A stretch of DNA of 30,667 nucleotides, taken from a virus. The notes beneath the pieces were generated by a model, which worked only from the letters and a program-made list of their open reading frames with translations, had not been told where the DNA came from and ran no database searches. Positions within the stretch are counted from its first letter, which is position 1. Every line of letters starts with the position of its first letter. Both the position numbers and the translations under genes were made by a program. This document shows, one piece after another, positions 5,684 to 12,573 of this stretch. The DNA is taken from positions 1 through 30,667 of IMG/VR virus record IMGVR_UViG_3300046090_000160. One strand, given 5' to 3'.

Positions 5684-5945
5684 AAATACAACATTTACAT
5701 CAAATTATTGGATAGGACGCTGTAGAGAAAACATTATAATGGGTGATACAAACTGTAGCGATACCTATAAAAACTTGACCAAGGCAATGAACAAGGAGAT
5801 GACAGTGCAAGAAAAAAAGAAAAGACGCAGGGTGTTAAGCAAACTTGTTACATTGTTTAACAGCAAAAGATCTGATGTGTTTCAAAAAACAGTGTTTGCA
5901 TATGAGTTAAATAATATAATAACAGATAGTTATAGGGACGAATAA
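5676..5945 (+). CDS. Hypothetical basic early protein
   Basis: An 89-residue protein from GTG 5676, chosen because GAGGAG lies seven bases upstream and the start overlaps the preceding stop. The central part is strongly basic (KKKRRR), suggesting nucleic-acid contact. It is followed directly by the ERF-type annealing protein. Family not recognised. Confidence 0.65.
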   Translation: MNKNTTFTSNYWIGRCRENIIMGDTNCSDTYKNLTKAMNKEMTVQEKKKRRRVLSKLVTLFNSKRSDVFQKTVFAYELNNIITDSYRDE

Positions 5946-5946
5946 A

Positions 5947-6687
5947 ATGAAAAATGATGACAATAGAAATATTGAATTATTAAATAAATTCTATATAGTT
6001 TTATATGCACTTAAAAATCCGTCTATGGATAGTACGGGGCAAGTCGGTTCAAGAAAATATAAATATACTGATTTGTTTAGTTTAGTAAACGATATTAAAA
6101 AAGTTCTTAAAGAACATGGTTTGGCTTTTTATCAGCCTATATATTCTTGTGATGGAAAAATAGGTATTAGAACAATTGTTTTTGATAATAACGGTGATTC
6201 TATGGTTATAGGTGAAATGGATGTTGATGTGTCTTTGCTTATAGAGCAGGCGAATAAAGCTAATGCCAAGGGGTCTGTATCACAAGAGATAGGGGTGTGG
6301 ATAACCTATGCTAGACGTTATTCTTTGCTGTCAGGGCTTGGCTTGGTTGGCGACGATGATACCGATGGTGTGAACAAGCAAGGTGAACAGCCGCAACACA
6401 AGCACCCAAAATACGATGAGTTTTACGCAAGAATGTGTGCTATGCCATATATCGATGGTGATGATACGGATAGTAAGAATGGGGTTAAAAGCAATGCTAT
6501 AAAGCTCATTCTTAAGAAGCTAGATATGCTTAGAGGTGAGGAGCTTTTATCAGCGTGGCTGTTCATAATGGAGAACTCTTATCACGGTGGCGACCAGCTG
6601 GATTATGACTACATTATGGGTCTTTTAAGGGATAATAACGCACCCATGATGATTGAGGTGATGAAAGAAATAAAAAACAGAAAATAG
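5947..6687 (+). CDS. erf: ERF-family single-strand annealing protein
   Basis: A 246-residue protein. Residues 1-140 match the ERF pattern: an N-terminal helix, YKYTDLFSLVNDIKKVLKEHGL, a central beta region, and the signature YARRYSLLSGLGLVGDDDTDG. ERF proteins form rings on single-stranded phage DNA and pair complementary strands in recombination-dependent repair and replication. The C-terminal third is divergent, with an acidic segment. SSB (10373), an HNH nuclease (7964) and replication proteins lie downstream, a normal recombination-replication module. Start at ATG 5947 follows the previous gene by one base; its ribosome site (GGGAC) is weak, consistent with coupling. Confidence 0.85.
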   Translation: MKNDDNRNIELLNKFYIVLYALKNPSMDSTGQVGSRKYKYTDLFSLVNDIKKVLKEHGLAFYQPIYSCDGKIGIRTIVFDNNGDSMVIGEMDVDVSLLIEQANKANAKGSVSQEIGVWITYARRYSLLSGLGLVGDDDTDGVNKQGEQPQHKHPKYDEFYARMCAMPYIDGDDTDSKNGVKSNAIKLILKKLDMLRGEELLSAWLFIMENSYHGGDQLDYDYIMGLLRDNNAPMMIEVMKEIKNRK

Positions 6688-6693
6688 CGCAAA

Positions 6694-6737
6694 ACTATCA
6701 CAAGGGTATTGACAATTATCTTTTGTGATAGTACTAT
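6694..6737 (+). promoter_or_regulatory. Promoter with palindromic operator (copy A)
   Basis: A perfect 10-bp inverted repeat, ACTATCACAA (6694-6703) and TTGTGATAGT (6723-6732), brackets -35 TTGACA (6709-6714). The -10 is TACTAT (6732-6737) after a 17-base spacer. The element, including the leader GGACAGAAAA just before the start codon, is repeated at 10817-10883. A regulator bound to the arms would straddle the -35 box. Confidence 0.85.
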
Positions 6738-6757
6738 TATGGTAGGTGGACAGAAAA

Positions 6758-7198
6758 GTGGATGAAAGTGTTGTGGTTTACAGAGATATAAAAAAGACTC
6801 ATCTTTTAGAAGTTCTTGATATGATTAATGGGCACAAGAAAAACTATAATAGAATCATGCATATGTATTGTGTATGGTTAAATGATAAAAATGTTGAAGA
6901 TTTTTCTTTTAAAGATGGGCTGTTTGTGGACAGGTTTTATTATTACAGTGCACTTCATAAAAGAGCATGTGTACTTGGTAGAGATATTAAAAGTATTTAT
7001 TCTAATATTTATGATGTGTATAGTGGGCGAGATGGGTCTAAAATTGATAAATGTAAAAAGATTCAAGACAGATGGGTAAAAACGGCCGGCGAATGTGAAG
7101 ACATTATTAGCTGTATGATGAGAGAGTATAAGCATTTTAATTCTTATTTTGAAAAACATCCCAGGGATGATATCCTTGAACAAATGTTTAGAAATTAA
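6758..7198 (+). CDS. Hypothetical early protein
   Basis: A 146-residue protein. GTG 6758 is chosen over the upstream GTG 6746 because AGGTGG stands 8 bases before it and because the leader aligns base for base with the genes at 7539 and 10883, which start at this point. It is Tyr/Lys-rich and probably all-helical, with scattered Cys, and has no membrane segment. It is the only gene but one before the palindrome at 7403. Family not recognised. Confidence 0.65.
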   Translation: MDESVVVYRDIKKTHLLEVLDMINGHKKNYNRIMHMYCVWLNDKNVEDFSFKDGLFVDRFYYYSALHKRACVLGRDIKSIYSNIYDVYSGRDGSKIDKCKKIQDRWVKTAGECEDIISCMMREYKHFNSYFEKHPRDDILEQMFRN

Positions 7199-7224
7199 AT
7201 AAAGAAGAAATGGGAGTGAATTAA

Positions 7225-7386
7225 ATGACACGTGATGAGTTAAAAAAAGTGGTTTGCGTGGCACAGAAAGACTTGTGTCATGCTAGGGATGTGATATTCG
7301 AACTAGAGGGAAAAAGCAAAACCTACGAAATGCTCTGCGATTATTTTTGGTTGCTTGATGAGCTGGAGTATAAGCTTTCTAAGTGA
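7225..7386 (+). CDS. 53-residue helical early protein
   Basis: ATG 7225 is preceded by GGGAG with 8 bases of spacing, and the frame ends at TGA 7386. The peptide is helical and acidic with three Cys, beginning TRDELKK, similar to part of the protein at 5459. It is transcribed with the gene at 6758. No family is recognised. Confidence 0.6.
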   Translation: MTRDELKKVVCVAQKDLCHARDVIFELEGKSKTYEMLCDYFWLLDELEYKLSK

Positions 7387-7402
7387 TTGTAGGATAAAAA
7401 AA

Positions 7403-7455
7403 GACTACCATAAAATATCATCAAGGGAGTGTGGATACTTTTATTTATGGTAGTC
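7403..7455 (+). promoter_or_regulatory. 12-bp inverted repeat, diverged operator
   Basis: GACTACCATAAA (7403-7414) and TTTATGGTAGTC (7444-7455) form perfect 12-bp arms. The core ACTACCATA resembles ACTATCACA of the promoters at 6694 and 10817, but the inner gap is about 12 bases longer, roughly one extra helical turn. A GTGGATA stands where TTGACA should be, and no good -10 follows at the usual distance. It may be an operator whose promoter is weak or activator-dependent. Confidence 0.55.
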
Positions 7456-7460
7456 AGGCG

Positions 7461-7488
7461 TGAGAATTATATCTAAAAGGAGTTCTCA
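7461..7488 (+). other. Hairpin enclosing a Shine-Dalgarno-like site without a start codon
   Basis: TGAGAA (7461-7466) pairs with TTCTCA (7483-7488); the loop contains AAGGAG (7477-7482). No ATG, GTG or TTG stands at a usable distance; the true start with its own AGTGGAGG is at 7539. It may be a relic of a lost gene start or a regulatory leader. Confidence 0.35.
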
Positions 7489-7538
7489 TAAGCATAGTAA
7501 ACTTGTTTGTATTTTGTGTCAAGTGGAGGACAGAAAAA

Positions 7539-7967
7539 ATGTTAGATTTAAAGTTTGATGATTTGGTTTTTACCGATGGGCGTTGTTTTCTTAAACAGCG
7601 GTGGTTTGCAAGGAGAGAGGAAGGAAAGGTTGTTGAATGGGAGAAGTTTATATGCATAAGTAATGTTAAAGAGAGTTTTGGCTCACATGGTGCTAGCATT
7701 GAGGAGGTTAGCTGTAGCGATGGTTATGAGAGCGTTCGTTTTGAATGTGGCAGGAATGTTGAGCTTTTTTTAGATAATGAGCAAGCAATATTTGAACAAA
7801 TAACAGAGAAAGAATGGATTGATGAGACCATTTTACATTATGACATTGATTTAGTGATTGGTAGAAGTGCGATAATTAATCGTTTGATAGAAGAGCGCGC
7901 AACTGAAATGCTGGAAGCATTGCGTGAGGAGGCATACGAGTGTAGGGAAAGGGATAGTTCGTTTTGA
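7539..7967 (+). CDS. Hypothetical acidic early protein
   Basis: A 142-residue protein. ATG 7539 is chosen because GGAGG lies upstream and the leader GGACAGAAAA matches those of the genes at 6758 and 10883; TTG 7503 has no such support. The N-terminal 70 residues look beta-rich, the C-terminal half helical and Glu-rich. It overlaps the HNH gene by 4 bases, so the two are probably coupled. Function unknown. Confidence 0.65.
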   Translation: MLDLKFDDLVFTDGRCFLKQRWFARREEGKVVEWEKFICISNVKESFGSHGASIEEVSCSDGYESVRFECGRNVELFLDNEQAIFEQITEKEWIDETILHYDIDLVIGRSAIINRLIEERATEMLEALREEAYECRERDSSF

Positions 7968-8788
7968 AACTTATTAATCCAAAAATAGATATACAAGACA
8001 ACCTAACAATTGATTTAACCCCACAAGAGGCTAAACAGTTGATTGCCATGAAAGAAAAGGCGATGGGCAAAGATGGCTCATTAAAGCGCAATATTTTAAT
8101 CGATGTGTATTTGGGTGTTAATAGTAAGACTGCACGGCAACGTGATACTGTGCATGCCTTGGTTAGGCTTATATGGCAATGTGAGAACCCAAAGGAGGAG
8201 GTGGGGCGTGAGTGTCCAACCAAGCATGAACACAATGATTTATATGATGAGCTTAAAAATGCGTATGGGTTTACAAGGCAAACGGTTGTTAAGTTTAACG
8301 GTGTTGATGTGCAACGTGATGTGGTTATAGGGCTTAGTGAGATGAATTCTAGCCAAGCGTCTATATTTATACACAGAATATTTGAGCATGCAGCTCATAT
8401 TACTGGTAGACCTGAATATGTTGATAGGGGTTTGTCTTCTATGTGGTGTGCTGTGAGAGAATATGCGGGAAGCATGAGGTCTGACCCGCTGGATTATGAA
8501 GATGATGGGATAACTACTATTAGTGAGCATGACTTTAGGGCGTTACACAAACAGTCGCATGCAAGTGGAAAAACTGGGGTGTTACACCTTCATCACATTA
8601 TGAGCAGGGGGTCGTCAGGTATAGCAACACATAAAAGTTGGAACTGGGTGATGTTGACGCATGATGAACATGCAATTGTTCATAGCAGAGGTAATGATGA
8701 GTTTTTGTCATTATATCCATCGCTGATAGGTAGATTTAAGCAGGCTAAGAAAAAAACACAAGAAATAGAGGCGGGTAAAAATGGGTAA
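7964..8788 (+). CDS. HNH endonuclease, phage recombination type
   Basis: A 274-residue protein starting at TTG 7964, inside the previous stop. The C-terminal domain has the HNH pattern: LHLHHI with H210/H211, N227 in WNWVML, then H236 and H240 ahead of SRGNDEF. The Cys pairs that often brace HNH folds are missing. The N-terminal 200 residues, with LSEMNSSQASIFIHRIFEHAA, resemble the fused domain of phage nucleases (HNHc_6/NinB-like) that act beside annealing proteins and SSB, rather than a homing endonuclease. It sits between the ERF gene and the replication initiator, fitting a role in processing recombination intermediates. Confidence 0.7.
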   Translation: MKLINPKIDIQDNLTIDLTPQEAKQLIAMKEKAMGKDGSLKRNILIDVYLGVNSKTARQRDTVHALVRLIWQCENPKEEVGRECPTKHEHNDLYDELKNAYGFTRQTVVKFNGVDVQRDVVIGLSEMNSSQASIFIHRIFEHAAHITGRPEYVDRGLSSMWCAVREYAGSMRSDPLDYEDDGITTISEHDFRALHKQSHASGKTGVLHLHHIMSRGSSGIATHKSWNWVMLTHDEHAIVHSRGNDEFLSLYPSLIGRFKQAKKKTQEIEAGKNG

Positions 8789-9404
8789 AAATTATGAGGG
8801 TTTAGCAAAATATGATTTTTTGGTTGCTGATATAGATAAAAAACTAAGAAAATCAACAAGTGGTAGGGCGGTGCATGCGTTTTTTGTTTATTTAGTGGAG
8901 AATGATGGTTTTGTTACAACCAGCGATGTTATGGAGGAGTTTGATGTTGGTATAGCTACTGTTTACAAATGGAGAAGTTATTTGATAAAAGAAGGTCTTG
9001 TTAAAGCTAAGATTGGCACGCCGTTGACAGTTGATGATAAAAAACAAATAAGCACAGAAAAGCCAAGTGAGGTGGCTGTTCAAGAAAAGCCAAGTGATGA
9101 AGCCATGAAGATGGCTAACTTATTCTTGCACCATAAAAGACAATTTGATTCAGGGTTTGAACTGACTAGAACAAATGCTTTTTTGACAGCATTTGCTAAA
9201 GTTGTTGACAAAATAAACACAGGAAAGAAGCGTTCTTTTGAGGATATTGAGTGTTGTATATTAAAACTTTTGGGTGATAAATTTCATGGGGCAAGGTTTG
9301 TAAGCGGTAAATATCTTGAAAAATATTTTAATGAGGGTATGGGGCTTAAAGAGCGGATAGGTACAATGGAAGCTGTTGGTGATGATTATGGCTGTAGATA
9401 TTGA
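8781..9404 (+). CDS. Replication initiator with winged helix-turn-helix
   Basis: A 207-residue protein from ATG 8781, overlapping the HNH gene by 8 bases. Residues about 24-72 form a winged helix (FVTTSDVMEEFDVGIATVYKWRSYLIKEGLV), residues 85-110 a Pro/Glu linker and residues 110-200 a helical C-terminal domain. This two-domain layout, followed directly by a DnaC-like loader, is that of phage replisome organisers (lambda O, phage 18 DnaD-like), which bind the origin and recruit the helicase loader. The linker is encoded by two 15-bp direct repeats, as in lambda O, which marks the probable origin. Exact family not identified. Confidence 0.7.
   Translation: MGKNYEGLAKYDFLVADIDKKLRKSTSGRAVHAFFVYLVENDGFVTTSDVMEEFDVGIATVYKWRSYLIKEGLVKAKIGTPLTVDDKKQISTEKPSEVAVQEKPSDEAMKMANLFLHHKRQFDSGFELTRTNAFLTAFAKVVDKINTGKKRSFEDIECCILKLLGDKFHGARFVSGKYLEKYFNEGMGLKERIGTMEAVGDDYGCRY
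9056..9097 (+). repeat. Iteron-like direct repeats, candidate replication origin
   Basis: AGAAAAGCCAAGTGA occurs at 9056-9070 and again at 9083-9097, a 27-bp period, inside the linker of the initiator gene. An AT-rich run (about 9036-9052) precedes it. Initiator-encoded iterons inside their own gene are known from lambda-type phages; function here is inferred, and two copies is a small number. Confidence 0.45.
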
Positions 9405-10113
9405 TGATGGGTTATTTTTGCCTCAAAAAACAGAGGAGATGTGTGCTGTGTGTGGTACTAAAACACCTCACATGATATGGAAAAAAACAGCATATTGCGT
9501 GCCATGCGGCGACAAGAATGCCATGAATGAAGAGAAGCTGGAGGTTGATAGAAAGATAAAGCGTGATACAGCTCATTTAATCGATGTTACTGGTATCGAT
9601 ATTGATGTGATAAACAAGGCTAAGAAAGAAGCAAAAGAACCGGTTAAAATATATGGGGAAAGAATATGTGAGATGATAGATGGGGGTGTAAATCTTATGC
9701 TTGCTGGTAGTGTAGGCACAGGAAAGACCACATTAGCTGTAGCTTTAGCAATAAAAGCTTCTAGCGTGGGTTATTCAGTGGAATGTGTTAAGGCTCATGA
9801 CATGATTAAAGACGTAAGGGCTTACATGTGGCAGGATTTGTTGATTGTTGATGAGTTGCACACGGCATTAAGGATGTATGGTGATAAACCTGATGATGAT
9901 GAAAAAAGCTATCTTTATCGGCTGGTTGAACACCGTAATAACAAGAAGCTTTCTACCATATATATAACAAATCAAACAAATAAAGTTATGAATGACATGT
10001 TTGGTTTTGCGATAATGGATAGAATAAGAAACAGATGTATTATGGTTTCTATGACTGGCGAGAGCCACAGAAAAGAATATAATATATACAAAGATTTAGG
10101 CAAGGAGTGTTAA
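9388..10113 (+). CDS. dnaC: DnaC-like helicase loader ATPase
   Basis: A 241-residue protein (ATG 9388; ATG 9382 is also possible). The N-terminal zinc ribbon has Cys pairs at 19/22 and 37/40. The AAA+ core shows Walker A GSVGTGKTT (107-115) and Walker B LLIVDE (151-156), followed by NQTN near the sensor position. DnaC/IstB-type ATPases deliver the replicative helicase to the origin; here it would work with the initiator encoded just upstream. No helicase is seen in this genome, so it probably loads the host one. It overlaps the initiator gene end by 17 bases. Confidence 0.85.
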   Translation: MAVDIDDGLFLPQKTEEMCAVCGTKTPHMIWKKTAYCVPCGDKNAMNEEKLEVDRKIKRDTAHLIDVTGIDIDVINKAKKEAKEPVKIYGERICEMIDGGVNLMLAGSVGTGKTTLAVALAIKASSVGYSVECVKAHDMIKDVRAYMWQDLLIVDELHTALRMYGDKPDDDEKSYLYRLVEHRNNKKLSTIYITNQTNKVMNDMFGFAIMDRIRNRCIMVSMTGESHRKEYNIYKDLGKEC

Positions 10114-10114
10114 C

Positions 10115-10372
10115 ATGGTAGAGATAGATGGAATTAAGTTCGAGGTTTATTCAAAAGCCGGAGTTGAAGGACTTAAAGTTGTCAAGATAATTTTTGACAA
10201 GGGCACGGTAATTGATATAGATATCGATGGGGGTTATGTTGGTGATGTGTATGCCGATGTCGGTTATGTGCATGGCAATGTCGACAGGGTAAGAGGCAGT
10301 GTCGGTATAGTAAGAGGCAATGTCGATACAGTATATGGTATGGTTGGTGTGGTAAGAGGAGAGCTTAAATAA
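10115..10372 (+). CDS. Heptapeptide-repeat beta protein
   Basis: An 85-residue protein from ATG 10115 with AAGGAG upstream. Residues 1-41 are an ordinary N-terminal part; residues 42-84 are six near-perfect heptads of the form V-x-x-V-x-G-x, with Val at 42, 45, 49, 52, 56, 59 and so on to 80. Regular Val/Gly heptads suggest a beta-roll or bactofilin-like solenoid that may self-assemble. The corresponding DNA is a 21-base repeat. It lies between the helicase loader and SSB, so it may act at the replisome, but no function is known to me. Confidence 0.75.
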   Translation: MVEIDGIKFEVYSKAGVEGLKVVKIIFDKGTVIDIDIDGGYVGDVYADVGYVHGNVDRVRGSVGIVRGNVDTVYGMVGVVRGELK

Positions 10373-10780
10373 ATGAACGATTTACATATTTCAGGCAATG
10401 TTGCCTATGATTCTGAGTTAAAAACAACCAGTAGTGGTGGATTTTTAAAGTTCACCATAATGCATAATAGAAAAAAGAAGGTTAACAATCAGTGGGTAGA
10501 TGACACGCCGTTTGTAGTTAACTGTGTTATGTGGACAGGAAACCATGAATTAAACGCTAAGAAGCTAAAAAAAGGTGTTAGCGTGGTTATTAGTGGAAGG
10601 ATTGCCCCTAATAAGTACACGCAGAAAGACGGCACGGCGATAGACAGTTTTGTTGTAAACGTTACGTCTTTTGAAATGTTGCACAGCAGGGTTACCAGTG
10701 AGGTGATGAGTAAATTAGATATAAATAAAACAAGCACCGTGAGCACCGCGACTGATTTTGATGATGATATACCTTTTTAG
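10373..10780 (+). CDS. ssb: Single-stranded DNA-binding protein
   Basis: A 135-residue OB-fold protein. The start MNDLHISGNVAYDSEL, the FTIMHNRKKK strand and the C-terminal acidic tip DFDDDIPF are typical of bacterial and phage SSBs; the tail recruits partner proteins. It coats single-stranded DNA in replication and in ERF-driven annealing. Its start follows the heptad-repeat gene directly, with AGAGGAG about ten bases upstream. Confidence 0.92.
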   Translation: MNDLHISGNVAYDSELKTTSSGGFLKFTIMHNRKKKVNNQWVDDTPFVVNCVMWTGNHELNAKKLKKGVSVVISGRIAPNKYTQKDGTAIDSFVVNVTSFEMLHSRVTSEVMSKLDINKTSTVSTATDFDDDIPF

Positions 10781-10816
10781 ATGAATAGCTGGTTTTTTTA
10801 ACAAAATAACACAAAA

Positions 10817-10861
10817 ACTATCACATTAGGTGTTGACAATTATCTCTTGTGATAGTATTAT
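10817..10861 (+). promoter_or_regulatory. Promoter with palindromic operator (copy B)
   Basis: -35 TTGACA (10833-10838), 17-base spacer, -10 TATTAT (10856-10861). The arms ACTATCACA (10817-10825) and TGTGATAGT (10848-10856) are the same as in copy A at 6694. The -35, spacer and leader differ from copy A at only a few positions, showing duplication with conservation of both arms. Confidence 0.85.
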
Positions 10862-10882
10862 TATGGAAAGGGGACAGAAAAA

Positions 10883-11071
10883 ATGGATACATTGGAATGG
10901 TTAAAGAGTGAGTGGAAGCGTGAGGTTGTTAATTATAAAAATGTGATTAAAATGATAGAAGATGGCATAATTGCTGGTGATATAGCACAAAAAACGCTTG
11001 ATATGGCTGGTGAGTTGATGGGGCGTGCGTATTGTGATTATTCAGTTGCTAAGGGCAGTGGTAAGGAGTAG
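10883..11071 (+). CDS. Hypothetical helical protein
   Basis: A 62-residue protein from ATG 10883, behind the GGGGACAGAAAA leader shared with the gene at 6758. It is helical with Trp/Lys-rich N-terminus and no membrane segment. First gene of the second operator-controlled transcript. Family not recognised. Confidence 0.65.
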   Translation: MDTLEWLKSEWKREVVNYKNVIKMIEDGIIAGDIAQKTLDMAGELMGRAYCDYSVAKGSGKE

Positions 11072-11075
11072 TAAA

Positions 11076-11369
11076 ATGGTGTCTCGTGATTTTTGTGATG
11101 TTTATGTCAAGATAGAATTTTTACTTAAAAAATATTCTGGTGTTGACAGTATTAGTGAAGAAGAAAGAATGCATGCAATAGATAAGATGTGTTATCTTAT
11201 GGAGCAACTAAACCATGAAGTATTGTATGAGATGGCGCGGCATGATGTCAATTATAAAATTAAGCGTGGGTTTGTTAGACGCTATAGACTTGGGAGTATA
11301 GTGGACATGATGAGTAAGTGCAAAGAGTTTATAATAGATATGTCTGATATATGGGACACGGATGATTAG
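11076..11369 (+). CDS. Hypothetical helical protein
   Basis: A 97-residue protein from ATG 11076, chosen because AAGGAG lies about seven bases upstream; the open frame extends upstream without a ribosome site. Mostly helical, with a basic KRGFVRRYRLG segment in the C-terminal third. It overlaps the methyltransferase remnant by 8 bases. Function unknown. Confidence 0.65.
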   Translation: MVSRDFCDVYVKIEFLLKKYSGVDSISEEERMHAIDKMCYLMEQLNHEVLYEMARHDVNYKIKRGFVRRYRLGSIVDMMSKCKEFIIDMSDIWDTDD

Positions 11370-12127
11370 GATAATAAACGGCGATTGTATGGACTATTTA
11401 CACACTATCGACGATAACAGCGTTAACTTGGTGATATGCGACCTGCCATATGGCATAACTGATTTGAAATGGGACAAAAAGATAGACCTTGCTGCACTGT
11501 GGTTAGAAATCAAGCGGGTGCTTGTAAATAGAGTTAAGCATGCCGATGGTAGTGTTACAAAGTGTGGGCAAGTGTTGATGTTTTGTCAAGGAAAGTTTAA
11601 GTATGAGATATATAATTCAAATCCACGATGGCATAGGCAAGACTTGGTATGGGTTAAAAACAAAGGCATGGGGTTTTTAAATTGCAATAATAAGCGTTTG
11701 ACACAACATGAGGATATTTTGCTTTTCAGCAGTAATAGTGGTGTGTATAACCCGCAAAAAACACAAAGCAAGCCGTATGTAGTGGATTACAAACCTAACC
11801 ATGCTATTTCTGATTGTTATAAGATAAAAAAAATAGGTGTTCCCTATACCTATGTTAATAGCGGGTATAGGCATCCAACCACGATACTAAAGCACCGTAA
11901 AGAGGAGAAACACGGAGGTTTGAATAAATGAAATCCTACCAGCAAGCCGTTAGCCCTCATAGAGGATTTAATTAAAACTTACAGCAATGAGGGTGATGTG
12001 GTGCTTGACCCTACAGCGGGCGTGTGTTAAGCTTAATAGGGATGTGATTGCAATTGAGCTTGACCCCAAGCAATATGGGGTGTGTATAAAACGTGCGTGT
12101 ATTGACGTGCAGAAAGATTTAATTTAG
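11362..12127 (+). pseudogene. Broken DNA methyltransferase (N6-adenine/N4-cytosine, beta-type order)
   Basis: The N-terminal part (11362-11931, 189 residues) has ICDLPYG, with the catalytic DLPY at residues 27-30, and a target-recognition region. Frame continues after an in-frame TGA (11929-11931) as NPTSKPLALIEDLIKTYS and on to DPTAG, where the SAM-binding loop should read DPxxGxGTTG. Instead the frame stops at 12028-12030, and one base-step over, from 12026, the expected tail resumes (KLNRDVIAIELDPKQYG) to TAG 12127. The order catalytic motif, then SAM motif is that of beta-class enzymes. Two lesions, a stop and a roughly 20-base loss, remove the cofactor site, so the product should be inactive. 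Confidence 0.85.
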
Positions 12128-12137
12128 GAGAACGGTT

Positions 12138-12524
12138 ATGAGAGATTTTAAAAGAACGATGGAAGTTGCCCTAGAACATGAGAATTATGATGTGGCTATC
12201 AGTAGCGGATGGATAGCTCATTATTTTGAGCAAGACGATGACAGGAAGCATGACTTGATGGTGATGATAGCTGATACCTACTATAAGGCAAAGGCGTACG
12301 ATATTTCGGCATTGCTTTATGAGAAAATCATTGCCTGTACTCGTGGTGATAGGGATTATGAACTAAAGGTACAGCAAGCGTATATTGACGCCCTTTATAA
12401 GGGGCAATCAAGGTTAATGGCTGATGAGGCTGTGCATAAGTTTATGGCTAAACTCACAGATGATGACAAGGCGTTGATGAACTGGTGCAAGAACGTGCTT
12501 GCTAATAAGGGTATAGATTCATAA
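12138..12524 (+). CDS. TPR-like helical-repeat protein
   Basis: A 128-residue protein from ATG 12138 with TAGGAG upstream. It is all-helical with paired helices of TPR character (Tyr/Ala at alternating positions, for example ADTYYKAKAYDISALLYEKI). A similar small TPR-like protein occurs at 18932. These repeats usually bind other proteins. It ends just before the small-terminase promoter, so it is probably the last gene of the early transcript. Function unknown. Confidence 0.65.
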   Translation: MRDFKRTMEVALEHENYDVAISSGWIAHYFEQDDDRKHDLMVMIADTYYKAKAYDISALLYEKIIACTRGDRDYELKVQQAYIDALYKGQSRLMADEAVHKFMAKLTDDDKALMNWCKNVLANKGIDS

Positions 12525-12537
12525 ACAATTATGAGCA

Positions 12538-12566
12538 TTTACAAGTGATAATAAACAGTGTATAAT
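12538..12566 (+). promoter_or_regulatory. Promoter of the packaging genes
   Basis: -35 TTTACA (12538-12543), 17-base spacer, consensus -10 TATAAT (12561-12566). The expected start of transcription, about 12573, falls at the ATG of the next gene. Confidence 0.75.
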
Positions 12567-12573
12567 GCATGAT

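Noticed and set aside
7964-8788. HNH protein as a homing endonuclease
   Set aside because: It interrupts no gene, lies in frame-overlap with its neighbours and has the long N-terminal domain of recombination-type phage nucleases.
11929-11931. TGA recoded as Trp in this phage
   Set aside because: TGG is used for Trp throughout, many genes end in TGA at proper overlaps, and the same gene has a second, independent frame lesion; a broken gene explains it better.
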